A stretch of DNA of 64,000 nucleotides from positions 186,001-250,000 of the forward strand of contig NZ_JAHKRM010000005.1 in NCBI RefSeq assembly GCF_019396345.1, read 5' to 3'. The stretch's first letter is position 1. Each line of letters opens with the position of its first letter. The position numbers and the translations under genes were made by a program. The notes beneath the pieces are model-generated. The model did no database searches. It was not told the origin of the DNA and saw nothing but the letters and a program-made list of their open reading frames with translations. Shown here piece by piece: positions 59,439 through 64,000 of the stretch. The stretch is from Nonomuraea guangzhouensis (GTDB lineage: Bacteria; Actinomycetota; Actinomycetes; Streptosporangiales; Streptosporangiaceae).

Positions 59439-60026
59439 ATGATGGCTGACTTCGATGGCCGCTCGATGCGCGAGCGGATGCTTGCCGGTGACCTGTACAT
59501 CGCCGACGATCCCGAGCTGGCCGAGCACATGCTGCGGGCCATGGACCTGATGGAGGCGTTCAACGCGACGTCGGCGCGTGATCCGCAGGAGCGGCGCCGG
59601 CTGCTCGCCGAGCTGCTGGGTGCGGTCGGCGAGGGCACGGAGATCCGGCCGCCGCTGCGGGTGGACTACGGCGGCAACATTCGCATCGGCGCCCGGTCGT
59701 TCGCCAACTTCGGGCTCGTCGCCCTGGACGTCGCGCCGATCACCATCGGGGACGATGTCCAGATCGGGCCGTATGTGCAGCTCATGACGCCGACCCATCC
59801 GGTTGATCCAGAGCTGCGCCGGGCGAAGTGGGAGGCCGCCGAGCCGATCACCATCGGAGACAACGTGTGGCTGGGCAGTGGGGCGATCGTCCTGGCCGGG
59901 GTGACGATCGGGGAGAACACCGTCGTGGGGGCGGGCGCGGTGGTCACCCGTGATATTCCGGCCAACGTGGTCGCGGTGGGCAATCCCGCCCGGGTGATCC
60001 GTACGATCGGGTCGGACACGGCATGA
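59439..60026 (+). CDS. Hexapeptide-repeat sugar O-acetyltransferase (maltose/galactoside O-acetyltransferase type)
   Basis: 195 residues; two adjacent ATG codons (59439, 59442) are possible starts. An N-terminal helix pair (MRERMLAGDLYIADDPELAEHMLRAMDLMEAFN) precedes a left-handed beta-helix with hexapeptide repeats (IRIGARSFANFGLVALDVAPITIGDDVQIGPYVQL, PITIGDNVWLGSGAIVLAGVTIGENTVVGAGAVV). The catalytic His is in LMTPTHPVDPELR. It would acetylate a sugar from acetyl-CoA. It overlaps the TetR gene by 4 bp (ATGA). Confidence 0.92.
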   Translation: MMADFDGRSMRERMLAGDLYIADDPELAEHMLRAMDLMEAFNATSARDPQERRRLLAELLGAVGEGTEIRPPLRVDYGGNIRIGARSFANFGLVALDVAPITIGDDVQIGPYVQLMTPTHPVDPELRRAKWEAAEPITIGDNVWLGSGAIVLAGVTIGENTVVGAGAVVTRDIPANVVAVGNPARVIRTIGSDTA

Positions 60027-60592
60027 GCGGCTCCGCCGGCCCATCCGCTCCACGGCGGCCGCGGCGCCACGACCCCGGGCGCCGGGACCGGCTGATCGAC
60101 GCGGCACTCACCGTCATCGCCGAGCGTGGCGTCGCCGGGACGACGCATCGGGAGATCGCTCGCGCCGCGGATGTGCCGCTGGGATCGATGACCTACCACT
60201 TCACCTCGCTCGAGGAGGTGCTGGCCGAGGCGTTCACCCGGCACGCCGATGCGGTGGCCCGCGTCTTCGACGAGCGTCTGAGCGCCGCTCAGGATCGTCA
60301 CGCGGCGGTCGAGGCGGTCATCGCGCTGGTCTCGGACGATCTGCTCGGCTCACAGCACGACCTCGTCCTGTCCGTGGAGCTGTACGTGGCCGCGGCGCGT
60401 AATCCGGCCCTGAGAGCCGTCACGCAGGCGTGGATGGCACGCAGCCGCCGGGCGCTGGAACGCCATTTCGACGCCACCACCGCCCGGGAGTTGGACGCGC
60501 TGATCGAAGGGCTCGTGCTGCACAGCGCTCTGTCGACCGACCCGATGACGCCCGAGCAGATCCGCCACGCCATCCACCGCTACCTCCGCTGA
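60023..60592 (+). CDS. TetR/AcrR family transcriptional regulator
   Basis: 189 residues. Helix-turn-helix RDRLIDAALTVIAERGVAGTTHREIARAADVPLGSMTYHFTSLEEVLAEAF, preceded by an Arg/Pro-rich extension of about 20 residues. The C-terminal half is short (ALERHFDATTARELDALIEGLVLHSAL). It is translationally coupled to the acetyltransferase and probably binds the GTAC boxes at 59402-59438. The following MFS gene begins 36 bp downstream and may be in the same operon. Confidence 0.9.
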   Translation: MSGSAGPSAPRRPRRHDPGRRDRLIDAALTVIAERGVAGTTHREIARAADVPLGSMTYHFTSLEEVLAEAFTRHADAVARVFDERLSAAQDRHAAVEAVIALVSDDLLGSQHDLVLSVELYVAAARNPALRAVTQAWMARSRRALERHFDATTARELDALIEGLVLHSALSTDPMTPEQIRHAIHRYLR

Positions 60593-60628
60593 TCCCTCTT
60601 CGCCTGCACCAACGTGATCGGAAAGCCG

Positions 60629-61831
60629 ATGTCCGCTGCCCCCCTCACCGCACCCACCCGTGAGGCACGCTTGGCCCGCGCCGCCGTCGCGGCGCTGTTC
60701 CTCACCAACGGCGCCGTGTTCTTCAACGTCGTCCCCCGATATCCGCAGATCAAGGCCGACCTCGACGTGAGCAACGCCGTCTTCGGCACCGCGCTGGCCG
60801 GGTACCCGATCGGCGCGCTGCTGGCCGGGCTGCTCGCCGGCGCCGCCATCCGCCGCTTCCGCTCCGCACGCGTGGCGGCGTTCGGGATCGTGGTGACCAC
60901 CCTCGCGACCTTGGTCATCCCCTTCGCTCCGAACTGGATCGCGCTGGGCGGCGCGCTGTTCGTCGTGGGCGCTCTCGACGCGGTCGTCGACGTCGCGCAG
61001 AACGCCCACGGCCTGCGGGTCCAGCGTCTCTACCGGCGCTCCATCCTCAACTCGTTGCACGGCGTGTGGAGCATCGGCGCGGTTCTGGGCGGCCTGATGG
61101 GCTCGGCCGCCGCCGGCCTCGGCATACCCCTGGCGGTTCATCTGAGCATCTCCGCGACGCTGTTCAGCATCGTCGCCCTTGTCGCCTACCGGTTCCTGCT
61201 GACCGGCCCCGAAGACGCCGAACGGCCCGCGGAAGCCGAGGACGACGGCCGTGCGAACCACCGCCGCTCGTTCACGGGTTCCGCCGTACGGATGCTCGCC
61301 GCGCTGGGCGTGCTGGCCGCGTGCGGCGCGCTCGTCGAGGACGCCGGCGCGTCCTGGGGCGCCCTCTACCTCAGCGGCGACCTGCGTACCGATGCCGCCA
61401 CCGCGGGTCTGGCCGTCGTGGCTCTCCAGGTCGCCATGACGGTCGGCCGTCTGACCGGCGACCGCGTCGTGGACCGCTTCGGCCAGCGCGCCGTCGTCCG
61501 CGCCGGCGGAGCCCTGGCCGCCGTCGGCATGGGCGCCGCCCTCGCCGTGCCGTCCGTCGCGACCGCGCTGGCCGGCTTCGCCCTCGCCGGGCTCGGCGTC
61601 GCCACCCTCGTACCCGCCGCCATGCACACCGCGGACGAACTGCCCGGCCTGCCTCGCGGTACCGGCCTGACCATTGTCAGCTGGTTGCTGCGTGGCGGAT
61701 TCCTGCTGTCCCCACCCCTCGTCGGCTTCGTCGCCGACCTCACCAGCCTGCGCGTCGGGCTGCTGAGTGTCGTCCTGGCCGGCGTCATCACCGTCGTTCT
61801 CGCCCACGTCCTGACGAATCGCAGTCGTTGA
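60629..61831 (+). CDS. MFS transporter (12-TM, YbjJ/FucP-like)
   Basis: 400 residues from ATG 60629; a GTG at 60614 would add five residues. About twelve hydrophobic segments: LFLTNGAVFFNVVPRYPQIKADL, GTALAGYPIGALLAGLLAGAAIRRF, ALFVVGALDAVVDVAQNAHGLRVQRLYRRSILNSLHGVWSIGAVLGGL and GASWGALYLSGDLRTDAATAGLAVVALQVAMTVGRLTGDRVV. This is a YbjJ-like pattern, often with unknown cargo. It is followed 33 bp later by the XRE-cupin regulator. Confidence 0.88.
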   Translation: MSAAPLTAPTREARLARAAVAALFLTNGAVFFNVVPRYPQIKADLDVSNAVFGTALAGYPIGALLAGLLAGAAIRRFRSARVAAFGIVVTTLATLVIPFAPNWIALGGALFVVGALDAVVDVAQNAHGLRVQRLYRRSILNSLHGVWSIGAVLGGLMGSAAAGLGIPLAVHLSISATLFSIVALVAYRFLLTGPEDAERPAEAEDDGRANHRRSFTGSAVRMLAALGVLAACGALVEDAGASWGALYLSGDLRTDAATAGLAVVALQVAMTVGRLTGDRVVDRFGQRAVVRAGGALAAVGMGAALAVPSVATALAGFALAGLGVATLVPAAMHTADELPGLPRGTGLTIVSWLLRGGFLLSPPLVGFVADLTSLRVGLLSVVLAGVITVVLAHVLTNRSR

Positions 61832-61856
61832 CAAAAGCGCTTGCCGATGTGGCAAA
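61828..61856 (+). promoter_or_regulatory. Promoter and dyad of the XRE-cupin gene
   Basis: TTGACA at 61828-61833 is a perfect -35 box that overlaps the MFS stop codon. TTGCCGATGTGGCAA (61841-61855) has 5-bp inverted arms and covers the spacer/-10 zone, so it may be the autoregulatory site. The ATG is at 61865, leaving almost no leader. A clear -10 hexamer is not evident. Confidence 0.4.
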
Positions 61857-61864
61857 GTGCGTCT

Positions 61865-62458
61865 ATGGACGATGAAGGGATTGTGCTGGACGACGTTCTC
61901 CATGCCGTCGGGCCGCGGCTGCGGACCCTGCGCCAGCAGCGCGGCGCCACCCTGACCGAGCTGTCGGAGTCCACCGGCATCTCGATCAGCACCCTGTCGC
62001 GCCTGGAGTCCGGGCAGCGCCGGCCGACCTTGGAGCTGTTGCTGCCCCTGGCGCGCGCCCACCAGGTGACGCTGGACGAACTCGTCGACGCGCCGCCCAC
62101 CGGTGACCCGCGCGTGCAGTTGCGCTCGTTCCGGCGCCGGGGCTCCGTGTTCATCCCGCTCACCCGCCGGCCTGGCGGGCTCCAGGCGTTCAAGCAGGTC
62201 ATGCCGCCGAACTGGCCCGGAACCGAGCCCGATCCCCGGGTGCACGAGGGCTACGAGTGGCTCTACGTACTGTCCGGGCGGGTGCGCCTGGTCCTCGGCG
62301 AGCACGATGTGATCCTCACGCCCGGCGAGGTCGCCGAGTTCGACACCCGTATCCCGCACTGGTTCGGCAACGCAGGTTCCGAGCCGGTCGAGATCCTCTC
62401 CCTCTTCGGACCTCAGGGCGAACGTCTCCACGTCCGCGCCCAGCCCGCCGGCAAATGA
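61865..62458 (+). CDS. XRE family regulator with C-terminal cupin domain
   Basis: 197 residues. N-terminal helix-turn-helix: LRTLRQQRGATLTELSESTGISISTLSRLESGQRRPTLELLLPLARA. C-terminal cupin (~95-190): HEGYEWLYVLSGRVRLVLGEHDVILTPGEVAEFDTRIPHWFGN carries the HxxxxE...H metal or ligand site. This fusion usually controls an adjacent MFS or amino-acid/aromatic gene; here the MFS gene lies upstream in the same direction. The ligand is unknown. Confidence 0.92.
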   Translation: MDDEGIVLDDVLHAVGPRLRTLRQQRGATLTELSESTGISISTLSRLESGQRRPTLELLLPLARAHQVTLDELVDAPPTGDPRVQLRSFRRRGSVFIPLTRRPGGLQAFKQVMPPNWPGTEPDPRVHEGYEWLYVLSGRVRLVLGEHDVILTPGEVAEFDTRIPHWFGNAGSEPVEILSLFGPQGERLHVRAQPAGK

Positions 62459-62485
62459 GCTGACCGTCGCGATCGACGCCGCTCG

Positions 62486-62956
62486 TTACGGGATGACGTC
62501 CGCCACGATCTTCGCGGCGGCCTGCCGGCACGAGGAGAGCCGCCCGCTGATGCTCGCCTGAGCGGCCGAGTTGCTGGCGCAACGCCATCCGCCGACGGTC
62601 GCGACTCCAGCGCTGCCCTGCTTCGGAGTGCTCGGCCGGTAGTAGGTCCGGAAGATCTTGAGCGCCGTACGGCAATCGGCCCGCCCCGCGGCGACCGCGA
62701 CCGCGGCCATGGGGCCGCCGACGGGCGGCTGGATCTCACCACACACGGTCCCGGGCCCGGCGAGCACGCGCTTGCGCGAAGGCCGGGCCGTGGGCGTCTG
62801 GGGTGCTGATGCCGTGGGCGTCTGAGATGCCGACGGCGCTGGTGTCGCGGGCGTCGTGAGGGCGGCGGACGGTGCGGCCTCCGGCTCGGGCTTCTCTCCG
62901 CAGGCGCTCATGAAGAGCAGCAGCACCGGGACGCAGGCAATAACTCGTGAACGCAC
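62486..62956 (-). CDS. Small secreted lipoprotein of unknown function
   Basis: 156 residues from GTG 62956. The signal sequence ends in a lipobox (LLFMSAC). A Pro/Ala/Thr/Ser-rich linker (~25-62) leads to a Cys-containing domain (TVCGEIQPP, RADCRTALKIF, WRCASNS, SSCRQAAA) of about 90 residues with four Cys, probably two disulfides. I do not recognise the family with certainty; similar short lipoproteins are common in actinobacteria. It is convergent with the XRE-cupin gene. Confidence 0.75.
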   Translation of the reverse strand: MRSRVIACVPVLLLFMSACGEKPEPEAAPSAALTTPATPAPSASQTPTASAPQTPTARPSRKRVLAGPGTVCGEIQPPVGGPMAAVAVAAGRADCRTALKIFRTYYRPSTPKQGSAGVATVGGWRCASNSAAQASISGRLSSCRQAAAKIVADVIP

Positions 62957-63009
62957 GAAACAGGACTCCGCAACTCGACTCCAAGATCGGCGTAGTCTCT
63001 CACACGCTC

Positions 63010-63144
63010 TCAGGCAGGACTGTCAGCGCGTCGCTCCACCGTACTGACGACCGGGAGTGCGAATCGCACCGTGGTCAGGCGTTGCGACAACTCCCAGAGG
63101 CGGCGGCCGGTCTCGGGATCGGTGGCGGTCGGGGCCAACTGGAC
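63010..63144 (-). pseudogene. Remnant of a short-chain dehydrogenase C-terminus
   Basis: Read leftward, this encodes ATDPETGRRLWELSQRLTTV and then FALPVVSTVERRADSPA before a stop. The DPETGRRLWELSxxLT element is typical of the C-terminus of actinobacterial SDR oxidoreductases of the retinol-dehydrogenase-like type. The Rossmann part and catalytic site are missing; upstream DNA up to 63326 has no matching frame. Since SDR genes often lie next to HxlR regulators, this may be a decayed former target. Confidence 0.45.
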
Positions 63145-63326
63145 CTGTTTGGGGCGCCGCGCAGCTCGGCCATGCCACCCGGTCCGATGGGCTGCCCACC
63201 GGGCTGCCCGCCGCTGATCGGCATGCTCGGTGAGGCGTGCGGAGTGTCCCGTATGCCGTTCCAACGTGAGACGTCATCCCGGGCGACGTCCGTTGGCGCC
63301 TTGGGACATGGCCGACGGCCTGGCGG

Positions 63327-63824
63327 CTACGAGGGGTTGGTGGCAGCGAGGTAGGCCGCCTTCAGGCGCTCGCGAACGCTCGGTGATCGCGCTGGGGAAC
63401 CGGAGCCAAGGTGTGAGTGGCGAAGTTCGTCCATGAACTCTTGCCAGAGCGCGGGTCCACCCTGTTCGAGCAGTTCGGCGCGAACGCGCAGCGCGGCGCT
63501 CGTGGGCCGGTGGCGAAGCCCCCAGCTGCCGAGCTGCGCGAACACGGGTACGAGTTGGATCGCGGGTTCGGTCAGGCTGTAGCGCGCCCGCTGGCCGGGG
63601 CGTGTGTCCTCACGGGTGAGCAGTCCCGCCTCGACGAGTCGCTTGAGTCGGTCGGCGAGAATATTCGACGCGATCCCCTCGATCGAGTTGGCCTGCAGCT
63701 CCCGGAAATAGCGGCGGTCTCCGAAGACGATGTCGCGGAGGACCAGCAGGCTCCAGCGATCGCCGAACACCTCGATGGCGGCATTGATCGGGCACCCCGA
63801 CCGCGGCTCATTCGCTTCGCCCAT
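63327..63824 (-). CDS. HxlR family winged-helix transcriptional regulator
   Basis: 165 residues. The HxlR pattern is complete: SGCPINAAIEVFGDRWSLLVLRDIVFGDRRYFRELQ, SIEGIASNILADRLKRLVEAGLLTRE, and YSLTEPAIQLVPVFAQLGSWGLRH. The single Cys in GCPINAAI is the redox or aldehyde-sensing Cys in some members. It is divergent from the metallo-beta-lactamase-fold gene at 63901, with a 15-bp palindrome at 63844-63858 between them. Confidence 0.92.
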   Translation of the reverse strand: MGEANEPRSGCPINAAIEVFGDRWSLLVLRDIVFGDRRYFRELQANSIEGIASNILADRLKRLVEAGLLTREDTRPGQRARYSLTEPAIQLVPVFAQLGSWGLRHRPTSAALRVRAELLEQGGPALWQEFMDELRHSHLGSGSPARSPSVRERLKAAYLAATNPS

Positions 63825-63843
63825 AGTACTTGCAATCTACCAC

Positions 63844-63858
63844 CGCTAGGTACTAGCG
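63844..63858. promoter_or_regulatory. 15-bp perfect palindrome, candidate HxlR operator
   Basis: CGCTAGGTACTAGCG has 6-bp arms around GTA. It lies in the 76-bp gap between the HxlR gene and the divergent MBL-fold gene. HxlR-type proteins bind palindromes with a GTAC-like centre next to their own promoters. Confidence 0.65.
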
Positions 63859-63900
63859 TCTCGCCAAGCGGTTGCAAATCACAAGCGGAAGGAGCCACCC

Positions 63901-64000
63901 ATGCTGAGGCAGGTCGCGGAGGGTGTGCTGATCCACGAGAGTGAGTTCTGCCAGAGCAACGCCGTTGTCGTGCACGGCCGGGCCGGCGTGTTGCTCATCG
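63901..64000 (+). CDS. MBL-fold metallo-hydrolase (3' end outside window)
   Basis: The first 33 residues are visible from ATG 63901 (SD GGAAGGAG): QVAEGVLIHESEFCQSNAVVVHGRAGVLLI. The pattern of an N-terminal strand, a CQSNAVVV strand and GVLLI, where the metal motif HxHxDH would follow, is typical of the metallo-beta-lactamase fold. It is divergent from the HxlR regulator and probably its target. The remainder is outside the window. Confidence 0.6.
   Translation, partial: MLRQVAEGVLIHESEFCQSNAVVVHGRAGVLLI

Noticed and set aside
1..64000. tRNA, rRNA, riboswitch or integrase-type island boundary
   Set aside because: I found no cloverleaf-like sequence, conserved aptamer core, rRNA segment or integrase gene; a dedicated covariance-model scan would be the decisive test.

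Overview
The window is high-GC DNA (about 70% G+C by eye) with dense genes, many GTG or TTG starts, 4-bp ATGA/GTGA stop-start overlaps, and actinobacterial families (ECF41 sigma factor, CU044_5270-type protein next to an ECF sigma, HxlR/ArsR/XRE-cupin regulators). It looks like chromosomal accessory DNA of a soil actinomycete. Streptosporangiales such as Nonomuraea are plausible, but I cannot prove the genus. I saw no rRNA, tRNA or CRISPR.

Layout. (1) 3-485: end of a GNAT acetyltransferase. (2) 489-13035: a sugar-acid catabolic locus. A leftward operon encodes an oligopeptide-type ABC importer, an aldo/keto reductase, an HpcH/HpaI aldolase, a sialidase-fold protein and an SDR. Divergent to it are a four-carbon acid-sugar kinase fused in frame to a PdxA2-type dehydrogenase, and a DeoR regulator. 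(3) 13059-15758: an ECF41 sigma factor and two NAD-binding oxidoreductases that diverge from a mirror-image pair of ECF41-type promoters. (4) 15827-20456: an AcoR-like regulator with a broken AAA+ domain, a gene-poor stretch with repeats and an eroded oxidoreductase, a metabolite:H+ symporter and a thioesterase. (5) 20470-26264: an OmpR/HK pair divergent from an S41 peptidase and a MacB-type ABC exporter. (6) 26347-33354: small enzymes, an orphan ABC-2 permease, a NarL two-component pair ending in a 28-bp tandem array, an epimerase, and an ECF sigma with its membrane partner. (7) 33314-35038: a TnpB-related gene without a zinc finger, followed by a gene-free stretch. (8) 35458-49743: methyltransferase, secreted S33 peptidase, TetR/MFS pair, acyltransferase, a second HK/RR with a second MacB-type exporter (adaptor, ATPase, permease, lipoprotein), and a divergent MFS/ArsR pair. 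(9) 49736-58610: an aminotransferase followed by a hydroxyproline uptake and catabolism locus: two proline-racemase-family enzymes, an amino-acid ABC importer, a DapA-family deaminase, a FAD oxidoreductase and a GntR regulator, with a GntR-type palindrome in the divergent promoter. (10) 58618-64000: a deletion scar joining a broken aldehyde dehydrogenase to a broken LysE gene, an acetyltransferase-TetR operon with four GTAC boxes, an MFS/XRE-cupin pair, a lipoprotein, an SDR remnant, and an HxlR regulator divergent from a metallo-beta-lactamase-fold gene cut by the window end.

Working together. Region 2 would import a substrate, cleave it, and feed the kinase-dehydrogenase, which in characterised relatives turns D-threonate or D-erythronate into dihydroxyacetone phosphate. 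Region 9 would take hydroxyproline through epimerisation, oxidation and deamination to alpha-ketoglutarate semialdehyde. The dehydrogenase for the last step is not in the window. The most unusual items are the kinase-PdxA2 fusion, the symmetric ECF41 promoter pair, the Ser/Cys plus Cys/Cys racemase pair, the zinc-finger-less TnpB relative, and several sharp operator palindromes that tie regulators to their own promoters.
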